64,000 nucleotides of DNA from Rhynchopus euleeides. Its lineage: Eukaryota > Euglenozoa > Diplonemea > Diplonemida > Diplonemidae. A program made the position numbers and the translations under genes. Positions 1 through 9,198 of this stretch are shown here, one piece after another (the stretch's first letter is position 1; each line of letters starts with the position of its first letter). The notes under the pieces are model-generated. The model had not been told where the DNA came from. It worked only from the letters and a program-made list of their open reading frames with translations, and searched no databases. The stretch is from assembly GCA_963210315.1 (NCBI GenBank), contig OY723322.1:1426001-1490000 (forward strand), in the 5' to 3' direction.

Positions 1-519
1 CAGAATTGAACGAAACAAGAAGCGATGACACTCCGTACACACGACACACACGCACTGAAACATGTTCGGGTATTGTGCTATTTCCGCCCCGTCCCCATCC
101 CCCAGTCCGCTTCACTTCTAGCCGAAGCCCTGGGGGGCCAGAGGAGGTATCCATGTTCCGTCTTTCGATGGCCAGCTTGGACCATCCTGCATCATCTGCG
201 TCTGTATTCTCTCGTCAGGCGGTGTGGGTGTTGCGGCAAGGGTTTCTTGGTATCACAAAGACTGGTGTGGCTTGTCAAAGCTGCGCACATGCCTCGGATA
301 CGATGCCTGCCAGAGGTTGTGGCTGAGTGGATCCGCGCTCCGAGCAACCGCCCGTTTGGGTGCAGCATTGCATGCTCGGATAATGTTTGGTCATGCGAGG
401 CACGGCCCCCTCCCACGCCCAGATCCGGCATTGTCAGTATTGCAGGGGGTGTCGCGGCAATGAGTGATATCACACACACACCCTCCAGAGCTTCTGCAAC
501 CCGCCCGTTTCTTCACACA
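1..519. other. 5' flank of centrin array
   Basis: No gene recognised. Open frames cross this stretch but show no family features. The last about 45 bases, CTCCAGAG then a pyrimidine-rich run to CTTCACACA, are nearly identical to those before centrin copies 2 and 3. They probably form the promoter-proximal or 5' UTR part of the repeat unit, with CCTCCAG as a possible splice acceptor. Confidence 0.5.
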
Positions 520-1165
520 ATGGCCGCCCTCACCGACGAGCAGATCAAGGAGGCGTTCAACCTGTTCGACGCGGATGGCTCCGGCGCGATCGACGCTGAG
601 GAGATGGCGCTGGCCATGAAGGGTCTTGGGTTCGGCGACCAGCCCCGTGAGGAGATCGAGAAGATGATCCGCTCGATCGACACCGACGCGAACGGTCTGA
701 TTGAGTACCCCGAGTTCGAGAAGATGATGAAGGTACGCACTGCGAGACGCCTTGCAGCACACAGCGTGCCGTGCCTGTCTGCACCACCACACCCTTGCTC
801 CACACAGGCGAAGATGGCGCAGAAGGACTCCCCCGAGGAGATCTTCAAGGCGTTCCAGCTGTTCGACATGGACAAGACCGGCAAGGTGTCCTTCGCCAAC
901 CTGAAGGAGGTATGCCCTGTCACTGCAAAGCACACTGCAGTGTGTTGCTGCCTGGTGCATGCTTGCGCGTCACGTGGTTGCTTGCCGAGCTCTGCCACCA
1001 CACTACACCACAACCCAACACAACACACAGGTGGCGAAGCTGCTTGGCGAGAACCCCGGTGACGACGTTCTGCAGGAGATGATCGCCGAGGCGGACGAGG
1101 ACCGTGACGGTGAGATCAGCTTCGAGGAGTTCAAGAACGTGATGATCCAGATGAAGGGCAAGTAG
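520..1165 (+). CDS. Centrin, tandem copy 1
   Basis: A calcium-binding EF-hand protein of the centrin/caltractin family, which acts at basal bodies, centrosomes and contractile fibres. Exons are 520-732, 808-909 and 1031-1165, giving 149 residues; introns are 75 and 121 nt, both phase 0. Four EF loops are visible: [12 protein letters not shown] (18-29), [12 protein letters not shown] (54-65), [12 protein letters not shown] and [12 protein letters not shown]. Loop 3 ends in Asn instead of Glu, as in many centrins, and the linker [14 protein letters not shown] followed by [12 protein letters not shown] is more centrin-like than calmodulin-like. The protein lacks the long basic N-terminal tail of most centrins. 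The start is the ATG shared by all four copies. Neighbouring copies encode the same protein, which suggests concerted evolution. Calmodulin or troponin C is less likely. Confidence 0.92.
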
Positions 1166-1496
1166 GCGCTGCCTCTCAGCCCTGTTCCCTCTTCCCTGCC
1201 CCTGTCGCTTCCCCTGTGATGTGTTGTTCCTGTGTCGTAGTTCGTTTGAGTGAGTGATTGTGTGCCTTGCGCCTGCCTCGGTTCAGTGACAGGCAGCCCC
1301 CTTGCGGCTATCCTGGAACTGCCACAGCGCTCGTGCCCCGACGTTAGAGTACGGAGCCAGTTTGACTGAGTAGAGTGTGGAGGATGTATCTATTGTACGC
1401 GATGACAGCATTGCCAAATGGGCCAGCCATGACTCTGAAAAAATCACACCCACACACCCCTCCAGAGTTTCTGCAACCCACCCTTTTCTTCACACA
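1166..1496. other. Centrin spacer 1-2
   Basis: Repeat-unit spacer of 331 bp. It opens with a 3' segment conserved after copies 1-3 (GCGCTGCCTCTCAGCCC) and a second block (CAGGCAGCCCCCTTGCGG) shared with the spacer after copy 2 and, diverged, with the one after copy 3. It ends with the common 5' leader. No gene seen. Confidence 0.6.
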
Positions 1497-2269
1497 ATGG
1501 CCGCCCTCACCGACGAGCAGATCAAGGAGGCGTTCAACCTGTTCGACGCGGATGGCTCCGGCGCGATCGACGCTGAGGAGATGGCACTGGCCATGAAGGG
1601 TCTTGGGTTCGGCGACCAGCCCCGTGAGGAGATCGAGAAGATGATCCGCTCGATCGACACCGACGCGAACGGTCTGATTGAGTACCCCGAGTTCGAGAAG
1701 ATGATGAAGGTACGCACTGCAGGACGCCTTGCAGCACACAGCATGCCGTGCCTGTCTGCACCACCACACCCTTGCTCCACACACAGGCGAAGATGGCGCA
1801 GAAGGACTCCCCCGAGGAGATCTTCAAGGCGTTCCAGCTGTTCGACATGGACAAGACCGGCAAGGTGTCCTTCGCCAACCTGAAGGAGGTATGTTGACTG
1901 CTGTCACCAGTTGCTGTTTTCTCCTTCCTGGGAAGGATGTCAACGAGGAACAAAAGTGGAGGCATGCAGAATAGAATAGTGACCGGCATGATAAGCAGCA
2001 AAGACCCACAACCAGCCATGGACATCTGTTGTCTAGTGGTCCCTGGATAGTCGCAGCCTGGCGGGAGGCGTTGCCCTGCTCCATTTGCAGGTGATCAGCT
2101 CCGACAGCAAAGCACAACCCAACACAACACACAGGTGGCGAAGCTGCTCGGCGAGAACCCGGGTGACGACGTTCTGCAGGAGATGATCGCCGAGGCGGAC
2201 GAGGACCGTGACGGTGAGATCAGCTTCGAGGAGTTCAAGAACGTGATGATCCAGATGAAGGGCAAGTAG
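1497..2269 (+). CDS. Centrin, tandem copy 2
   Basis: Second centrin copy, encoding the same 149 residues as copy 1. Exons are 1497-1709, 1787-1888 and 2135-2269. Intron 1 (77 nt, GTACGC) is nearly identical to that of copy 1. Intron 2 is 246 nt and shares only the extreme donor GTATG and the acceptor-side CAACCCAACACAACACACAG with the other copies; its middle is unrelated sequence. The exons are almost unchanged, so the intron body was replaced or inserted into while the coding parts stayed homogenised. Function as for copy 1. Confidence 0.92.
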
Positions 2270-3297
2270 GCGCTGCCTCTCAGCCCTGTTCCCTCTTCCT
2301 TGCCCCTGTCGCTTCCCCTGTGATGTGTCGTTCCTGTGTCGTAGTTCGTTTGTGGTGTCTGAGTGAGTGAGTGCCTTGCGCCTGCCTCGGTTCAGTGACA
2401 GGCAGCCCCCTTGCGGCTATCCTGGAACTGCCACAGCGCTCGTGCCCCGACGTTAGAGTACGGAGCCAGTTTGACTGAGTAGAGTGTGGAGTGCTGGAGC
2501 AGGATGCGTCTCTTGCACGTGGTGACAGCATTGCCTGATGAGCAAGCCGAGTCTCCGTGAATCTTTTTAGGATAGTGTAGGACGCACCCAGCGAGCACTA
2601 GTGCTGCCTCCACTGTCTCGAGGGGTACTCACGTTACCGCGGAGCCTCGCGGACCGTTCGACTCGGAGTTTTTTAGCGTCCTCTTTTCCTCTCCTGCGCC
2701 ACGCGGCAGCAGCGGAGAGCGAACGTTTCCCGGTGAGACGTGGGGCCGCGTTCGGAGCAGCGGCGGTTGGGCGCCCTTTCGAGCGGGGCAGTGTGGGGGA
2801 GGATGGTGCTCGCCATGATGGTGACGCACCGGGGCCCCTCCACCATAAGGGTGGAGACCACATCGCAGACGTGGCTGACGGGGTCCTGGCTGAATGGCAG
2901 AGACGCAGCAGTGGTGCATCACACAGTCTCGAGAACACACAGCTCACGAGAGCAGGCGACGTGCTCGAACCAGGGTTGACGTTTTTGAAGCTCTTTTCGT
3001 CCTTGCCGACCTTCAGGGAGTTCATTGCGTTGAAGTTCATGCTGAGACGTAGCGGCTTCTGGAAGAGGTTGTGGAACTTTACTGATTTCAGTAAAATGCA
3101 GAAACTGTACCAGGGCCGGACGTCATCTCGCTGTACTGTGCGAGATCCTCGTGGGTGGCTGGGTTCTGGCCACAGCGGTACTACCCTCATTTATCACAGG
3201 GCGAGCGTGGTCAGGACTCTAGACTGTGCACCGACGCAAACTATGGTCAACCACACACCCCTCCAGAGTTTCTGCAACCCACCCTTTTCTTCACACA
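2270..3297. other. Centrin spacer 2-3 with about 700-bp insert
   Basis: The spacer is 1,028 bp against 331-398 bp for the others. Up to about 2535 it matches the spacer after copy 1, and from about 3250 it is the standard leader of the next copy. About 700 bp of extra sequence lies between. The insert holds a 207-codon minus-strand frame (2567-3190) and overlapping plus-strand frames. One minus-strand part (about 2980-3070) has GC-ending codons like real coding sequence, but I recognise no domain. It may be a captured gene fragment or non-coding insert. Confidence 0.45.
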
Positions 3298-3948
3298 ATG
3301 GCCGCCCTCACCGACGAGCAGATCAAGGAGGCGTTCAACCTGTTCGACGCGGATGGCTCCGGTGCGATCGACGCTGAGGAGATGGCGCTGGCCATGAAGG
3401 GTCTCGGGTTCGGCGACCAGCCCCGTGAGGAGATCGAGAAGATGATCCGCTCGATCGACACCGACGCGAACGGTCTGATTGAGTACCCCGAGTTCGAGAA
3501 GATGATGAAGGTACGCACTGCGAGACGCCTTGCAGCACACAGCGTGCCGTGCCTGTCTGCACCACCACACCCTTGCTCCACACAGGCGAAGATGGCGCAG
3601 AAGGACTCCCCCGAGGAGATCTTCAAGGCGTTCCAGCTGTTCGACATGGACAAGACCGGCAAGGTGTCCTTCGCCAACCTGAAGGAGGTATGCCCTGTCA
3701 CTGCAAAGCACACTGCAGTCTGTTGCTGCCTGGTGCATGCTTGCGCGTCACGTGGTTGCTTGCCAAGCTCTGCCACCACACTACACCACACCACACCACA
3801 ACACAACACACAGGTGGCGAAGCTGCTCGGCGAGAACCCCGGTGACGACGTTCTGCAGGAGATGATCGCCGAGGCGGACGAGGACCGTGACGGTGAGATC
3901 AGCTTCGAGGAGTTCAAGAACGTGATGATCCAGATGAAGGGCAAGTAG
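3298..3948 (+). CDS. Centrin, tandem copy 3
   Basis: Third centrin copy, 149 residues with the same protein sequence as copies 1 and 2. Exons are 3298-3510, 3586-3687 and 3814-3948; introns are 75 and 126 nt. Intron 2 resembles that of copy 1, with a longer run of ACCACACC repeats before CACACAG. A few synonymous changes (GGTGCG for Gly-Ala, CTCGGG for Leu-Gly) are shared with copy 4, so copies 3 and 4 are the closest pair in exon 1. Confidence 0.92.
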   Translation: MAALTDEQIKEAFNLFDADGSGAIDAEEMALAMKGLGFGDQPREEIEKMIRSIDTDANGLIEYPEFEKMMKVRTARRLAAHSVPCLSAPPHPCSTQAKMAQKDSPEEIFKAFQLFDMDKTGKVSFANLKEVCPVTAKHTAVCCCLVHACASRGCLPSSATTLHHTTPQHNTQVAKLLGENPGDDVLQEMIAEADEDRDGEISFEEFKNVMIQMKGK

Positions 3949-4346
3949 GCGCTGCCTCTCAGCCCTGTTCCCTCTTCCCTGCCCCTGTCGCTTCCCCTGT
4001 GATGTGTCGTTCCTGTGTCTGTGCTTTGGAGGAATGGGTTGAGCCGTAGTCTCTGCCGGCCCCCTTCAGTGCTGTGTCTGTGCCGTGCAGTAGTTTCCCG
4101 TGAGTGACGAGCGAGTGCCTTGCACTCCGTTGCCTGGTTCAGCAGCTGCTGGCAGTAACAGGCAGCCCCCTTGCGGCTGTCCTGGAACTGTCACAGCGCC
4201 AGTGCCCCTTCGACCTGTTAGAGTCCGAAAGCAGCCCAGCCCGCCGCCTCCTTTGCGCGCTTACTCGACACCTCATGATGTTGCACGTGCCTGTGACCCC
4301 ATCGTCCTACAGATTTTCGCGGACTACCCACCCTTTTCTTCACACA
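3949..4346. other. Centrin spacer 3-4
   Basis: Spacer of 398 bp. The first about 70 bases match the conserved 3' segment of the other copies. The middle is diverged but still holds the CAGGCAGCCCCCTTGCGG block. The leader before copy 4 differs: CCTACAGATTTTCGCGGACTA replaces CCTCCAGAGTTTCTGCAA before the common CCCACCCTTTTCTTCACACA. No gene seen. Confidence 0.55.
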
Positions 4347-4989
4347 ATGGCCGCCCTCACCGACGAGCAGATCAAGGAGGCGTTCAACCTGTTCGACGCG
4401 GATGGCTCCGGTGCGATCGACGCTGAGGAGATGGCGCTGGCCATGAAGGGTCTCGGGTTCGGCGACCAGCCCCGTGAGGAGATCGAGAAGATGATCCGCT
4501 CGATCGACACCGACGCGAACGGTCTGATTGAGTATCCCGAGTTCGAGAAGATGATGAAGGTACGCACTGCGAGACGCCTTGCAGCACACAGCATGCCGTG
4601 CCTGTCTGCACCACCACACCCTTGCTCCACACACAGGCGAAGATGACGCAGAAGGACTCCCCCGAGGAGATCTTCAAGGCGTTCCAGCTGTTCGACATGG
4701 ACAAGACCGGCAAGGTGTCCTTCGCCAACCTGAAGGAGGTATGCCCTGTCACTGCAAAGCACACTGCAGTTTGTTGCTGCCTGATGCATGCTTGCGCGTC
4801 ATGTGGTTGCTTGCCGAGCTCTGCCGCCACACTACACCACAACCCAACACACAGGTGGCGAAGCTGCTCGGCGAGAACCCCGGTGACGACGTTCTGCAGG
4901 AGATGATCGCCGAGGCGGACGAGGACCGTGACGGTGAGATCAGCTTCGAGGAGTTCAAGAACGTGATGATCCAGATGAAGGGCAAGTAG
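4347..4989 (+). CDS. Centrin, tandem copy 4
   Basis: Fourth centrin copy, 149 residues. Exons are 4347-4559, 4637-4738 and 4855-4989; introns are 77 and 116 nt. The only amino-acid difference I see from the other copies is Ala to Thr at the start of exon 2 (AKMTQKDS for AKMAQKDS), just before the third EF hand. The sequence after the stop codon no longer matches the repeat-unit 3' segment, so this is the edge of the array. Confidence 0.92.
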
Positions 4990-5677
4990 ACGTCACTTGA
5001 AGTCTCTGTCCCCCTGCCCCGCCTCCCTTAGTACCCCTGTAGAACCGCCTCATGCACCCCCGCCCTTTCTCCCTTCCTTCTCCTGATACCGGCTTTCGGC
5101 GAGACTCGCGCCCACTGCGGACACTTCTTCTGGTTTACGTTCGCAAATCGCAGTCAACCCTTTGCCCGACAGGGACCCCAACTGGCAGGACCGGTGGCCC
5201 CACATGCAACATGCTGTACGCCCCCATCCCCCTCACCCTGTCTGTCCCGTTTTTGGTTCGGCCGCTTTCCTCAACTCGCAGGATTTCGCAACTCGGAGGT
5301 TCGTCTCGACAGCCACAAGGCTTTGGGATGGGTGCATCGGGTGACGAACCTGAGGGGTTGAGATTGGGGGTTAGAAACCGCCATGTAGGGGCGTTCACTT
5401 CTAAATGAAGCAGTGCAGCCCTCACGATTTTCTGCACTATCGAGCGAAGAAACATGCCAGGCTCCCCCAGTTGAAAGAAACTCTGAAGTAAAGTGATACC
5501 CCACTGTGAAGCCTGTGCGACTGGATACCCCAACGTCCCCGCTCCCCCGACTTTGAGCCCCAGTTTGCTTCTCTTCACTGAAGCAAAACAAGGCTCAGGA
5601 CAGGGCAGGCGGGGTGCCGAAGAATCTTCTTGGCTGTTGAATGACTGCGGCAGAACAAACATGCGGCAAATCAAATA
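4990..5677. other. Intergenic, array end to element
   Basis: No gene recognised. Short open frames lack family features. The stretch ends with the dinucleotide TA at 5676-5677, which flanks the inverted-repeat element that follows. Confidence 0.5.
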
Positions 5678-5686
5678 CCGTATACG

Positions 5687-5981
5687 TAAATATTATGGAA
5701 CGTAAATATTATGGAACGGGCCCATTTTTGGCCGGTCCGTTCCATAATATTTACGTTCCAAAATATTTACAGGGCCAGTTGGGGACTCGGTGGTGAGGAC
5801 GGCTTGCGTCAGGAATCGCGCGAAAAGTGCACGAGTAGGTCCCGTCAGGGACTCTGCATGCCGTCCGATCACCTGGTCCAAGTCCCCGAGTCGCAGAAAG
5901 CCCTGTAAATATTATGGAACGAAAAAAATCTGGAACGCCAACCCACCAGCGTTCCAAAATATTTACGTTCCATAATATTTC
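5687..5981. repeat. GTAAATATTATGGAACG hairpin cluster
   Basis: Two hairpins are built from the same word and its complement. One (5687-5772) has GTAAATATTATGGAACG paired with CGTTCCATAATATTTAC across a GGCCCATTTTTGGCC core. The other (5905-5981) pairs the word across CTGGAACGCCAACCCACCAG. The word recurs inverted at 8328-8362 at the other end of the element. Confidence 0.8.
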
Positions 5982-6034
5982 ATACATCCCGTACGGCCTG
6001 AGTCAGGCAAGATTTCGGGGCCCCGCTGGCCGCC

Positions 6035-6225
6035 TGAGTTTCCCCTGAGTTTCCCCCGAGTTTCCCCTGACTTTTGACCTAGTCAGGCGAAGTCAGGGGA
6101 AACTCAGGCTGAGTCAAGCAAACGCAAAAGTCAGGGGAAACTCAGGCGAAAAAAAATGTAGTCAGGGGAAACTCAGGGGAAACTCAGGCCAGTCAGGCAA
6201 AAATTTTGGCCTGACTCTTTCTTGA
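6035..6225. repeat. GTCAGGGGAAACTCAG repeat block, left
   Basis: Short repeats of the type CTGAGTTTCCCCTGA run first in one orientation and then in the other, so the block is itself an inverted repeat. The same words recur at about 8195-8290 near the right end of the element. Confidence 0.7.
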
Positions 6226-7154
6226 CTTTCCCCTGATATTCCTTGGAGTGTTCCCAACCCTGTGATGTGAGAACCTGACGGGGTGGTGGCATGGTGAGTG
6301 CTGTGTGGTGTGAGTTGCGGCTGGCGAAGCAAGTACTTACAGAAATGAGGTGCTTGGGGTTCAGGGGGTGAGGCAGCAGGAATTTTCAATGGGGTTTTTT
6401 TTTCAAAAGAATCCACCCCCACACCCACCACCCTTCCCACTCCTTTCAAAAAGTGTGCACGCCACGGCCTGGTCGTCCTGTACACCAAGCTGGAGGTCGC
6501 TATTCCCAAAACATCCCATTTGGTCAAGTCTGCTGGGCTGTTGTGATGATCGAGGCACTCGATGAGTTCAGCAGCAGGGATGCCTGCTTTGCACGGCTTC
6601 GATGCGTCGAATGTATTGACCGTCGGAGTAAACGTGCAACCAGAAGCTTCACAAACCCGGCGCTGCGGCATATTTTTCGCACGCAAGAGGGGTGTACGGC
6701 TTCTTCTCGATTGCCTTTTTCTTTGTTTGCTGTTGCTGTTTGGATAATCTCCATGTCCAATTCTCCACCGGTGACCACTTGTTAAGATCATCCGGTGAGG
6801 TGTTCAGGTACTCCTCCAGCTCCTTCGCCACAGTCGCGTTGCAGAGCCCCTTCTTCCACAGCTCACTCAACGAGGCAACACTGGGGATGGGGAGCTTGGC
6901 CGATTTCCTGGCCGCCAGGACATTCGGGGACGTCACCCACACGGACTCGAACACCTGGCGGCAGGCGTACGTCTCCCACGCCTCCCGAAGAACCGCAGCT
7001 GGCACCACCGTGCTGGCCTTCGTGCACTCCCGGACCATCTTGGCGAGTTGGCAGGAGAGGTTGCGGGTGTGGTCTGAACAAGCATGGAGCAAGTCAAACG
7101 CAGCCTTCCAGGTTGTCAACGCCGTGTCCAGGGCAGTGCGCAGCTGGAGGCAAT

Positions 7155-7993
7155 GCCCATATACGTATGGGTACAAAGTTTTTATGCCCATATACGTATG
7201 GTTACAGGATTACGTATGGTTACAAAAAACTTTACTTTCCCATATGTGTATGGTTACCAACACCATACGTATATGGGCAAAAATGTTTCCCGACAAGAGT
7301 TTGGCCATTTTTTCAGGAATTTTCTGACTTCCACTGGATTTCCACCCAGAAGCCAAAATTTCCAGATTTTCAGTGGATTTCCAGCCAAAACTCAGAATTT
7401 CAGGCTTCACAGGACTTTTCAGCCCAAAGCCAAAAATTCCAAATTTCTGCTGGATCTTCACTCAATCCTGGACTTTTCAGTCAGTACCAAAATTCTGGCC
7501 TCAGGCAGTGTTCTGATGGATTTTCAATCAAACTGAGATTTCTCAAGTTCTGGTGGACTTTCAGTCAATGAAAAAGTTCTGAAAAGTTCCAGAGTTTTGG
7601 TGGACTGGCCAACACTTGGTTGAAATCCACCAGAACTTGGAACCTCCAGCTGAGACCGAAAGGTGTCACAGAACTTGGAAAACTGGCTTGGTTGACAATT
7701 CAGGAGAAGTTTCCCTGGACTTGGAATTTGGTTCTCTGGCCTGTGCAAGATCAGTGGAGTCAGTGGGTTTGTGTGGAAGTGGGGTCCAGGTGCCAGTCAG
7801 GAGATTTCCAATTGGGGTGAAAGTGGGGTCCAGGTGAGTAGGGACTGGACCTGGCTGAAAAATCCAGTTTTCCAACCAAAAATGGCATTACGTTACTACG
7901 TATGGTTACAAAAAACTTTTTTGCCCATATACGTATGGTGTCGGTAACCATACACATATGGGCAAATGAAAGTTGTACCATACGCTTATGGGA
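7155..7993. mobile_element. Inner inverted-repeat element (CCCATATACGTATGG)
   Basis: Left end CCCATATACGTATGGGTACAA and right end TTGTACCATACGCTTATGGG are inverted copies with a few mismatches, and further hairpins of the same word lie just inside (7193-7285 and 7885-7965). The core (about 7310-7860) is a degenerate tandem repeat, roughly 45-50 bp per unit, rich in TTCCAG, TTTTCAG and GGACTTTTCAG. It sits in the middle of a minus-strand coding remnant, so it inserted after the outer element acquired that sequence. The target duplication is not clear. Confidence 0.7.
7310..7860. repeat. Degenerate TTTTCAG/TTCCAG tandem repeat
   Basis: Imperfect repeats combine words such as CCACTGGATTTCCA, GATTTTCAGTGGATT and CAGGACTTTTCAG. 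Similarity between units is visible but diverged. It forms the core of the inner element, and no protein is supported. Confidence 0.55.
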
Positions 7994-8194
7994 TTTCACT
8001 CGCGCAGCTGCTCCGGGTCCTTCCGCAGCAGACCGTCCAGCTCCATCACCGAGGCACAGGTGGGCACATGGGTCGGGGCAATACACTCCTCATAGGTTCT
8101 TTTTCTCTCGATGCATCAGCACTTGCCTTCGTGTGGGGGTGAATCCATGAAGAATTGCCGTCAGTGAGTCGTGAATCCACCGCAAAAAATCCCT

Positions 8195-8290
8195 GGATTT
8201 TCCCCTGAGTTTCCCCTGACTCAGGCGAAATTTCTGAAAATTGGCCTGACTTTTAAAGTCAGGGGAAACTCAAGGGGAAGTCAGGCCCTC
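8195..8290. repeat. GTCAGGGGAAACTCAG repeat block, right
   Basis: Contains CCCCTGAGTTTCCCCTGACTCAGGCG followed by its inverse GTCAGGGGAAACTCAAGGGG. This matches the block at 6035-6225 in inverted order and mirrors it about the element's centre. Confidence 0.7.
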
Positions 8291-8369
8291 CACGCCTGAG
8301 TCAGGCCGTACTCCATGTATGATATTTACGTTCCATAATATTTACGTTCCAAAATATTTACGTATACGG

Positions 8370-9198
8370 TATAACAGCCCTTTTTGTGAAGACTTCGGAG
8401 CAAACAGGTGTGGGGCCCTCTTCAAGGCATTCCGACGCTTTCTGGCAGGTTCTGCACCGCCAGGTTGTGCCTGCAGAAGAGAGGACCTCGCGCCCTCTCG
8501 TCCCCCACTCCCCCGAAGCTCGCTTGTTCATGCCACTCTTTTATTTGCGAGCGGAAGGGGTGCTGTGCAGGGAACCAACAAAAGACAAAGGCAAGAAAAG
8601 TCCCCCCCCATGCCAACACCACGCGCGAAGACAAAAGAAAGGCAAGAATGCGGGTTGCTGTCCCTCCCCCCATCCCCACACTTTTCAAAGAGCGTACTGC
8701 AAGATCTTGAGGGAGATTACCACGCGCAACACATCCATTGATCTGTGTGCGCGTGTGTTCAGCGTAGGTGGCAAAAAATGGAACGAGGTTTTTTTTATCC
8801 CCACCAGATACACATTCACTGGTCTCTCCAGTTGAGACGCGTTTTTCAACAACCACACACAAATACACAACATACGCCCCCCCCCCCCCTGCAGTGAAGG
8901 AAGGGGGGGTCTCCCCCCCTCCCCGCCCCCACCACCACCCCCCTGATACACACACAGCGCACCGGGCGACGTCACCCTACCCTTCCCCCCTCCCATCTTG
9001 GCTTGATGCCTGCACAGCACGGCACAGCTGCACCGGGCATACCCTTTGTCTCCGCCGGGTTGCGCCCGGTCCCCAGCTCCTCCGACGCAGCTGCGCTTCC
9101 GCGACAGGGGGGGTCGGGTAGGGGGGCAAGCCGCTGTGCCTTTCGTCTTCCGAGCGGGACTTCTTTCTACTGCACGACGCCACCCCTCGAGCAATCCG
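8370..9198. other. Intergenic upstream of helical protein gene
   Basis: No gene recognised. Contains a C11 tract and a CCACCACCC-rich stretch (8878-8945). The frame of the next gene stays open upstream to 9046, but that extension is proline- and arginine-rich low-complexity sequence and probably 5' UTR. Confidence 0.5.

Larger units (their letters stand above)
6520..8110 (-). pseudogene. Split minus-strand ORF remnant in nested element
   Basis: Coding-like sequence with GC-ending codons runs on the minus strand in at least three pieces. At about 8100-7995 it reads EECIAPTHVPTCASV then MELDGLLRKDPEQLRE. It is cut by the inner element (7155-7993) and resumes at 7155 with LQLRTALDTALTTWKAAF, running to about 6650. 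A frame change follows, and another frame carries RVCEASGCTFTPTV and AELIECLDHH. The Cys and His pairs could be a degraded zinc finger. I do not recognise the family. It could be the element's own lost protein or a captured host gene. Confidence 0.5.
5678..8369. mobile_element. Nested TIR element, TA-flanked (2.7 kb)
   Basis: The ends are inverted repeats: CCGTATACGTAAATATT at 5678 and its complement ending CGTATACGG at 8369. Each is bordered by TA (5676-5677 and 8370-8371), the target duplication expected of Tc1/mariner-type DNA transposons. Inside, further layers are arranged symmetrically: hairpins of GTAAATATTATGGAACG (5687-5772, 5905-5981 and 8328-8362), then arrays of GTCAGGGGAAACTCAG (about 6035-6225 and 8195-8290), then minus-strand coding remnants, then a second inverted-repeat element (7155-7993). 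This looks like insertion into insertion. No intact transposase is seen, so it is probably non-autonomous. Confidence 0.8.

Noticed and set aside
25-1062. 345-codon frame running through centrin exons 1 and 2 and the introns
   Set aside because: It includes intron sequence and ignores clear GT-AG borders repeated in four copies; the upstream part has no family features.
2960-2990. GGTTCGAGC on the minus strand resembling a tRNA T-loop
   Set aside because: The flanking bases do not pair as a T-stem, and no acceptor or anticodon arms are found.
391-4989. Minus-strand frames opposite the centrin exons
   Set aside because: They are exact shadows of GC-rich EF-hand codons and repeat with each centrin copy; the plus strand explains the conservation.
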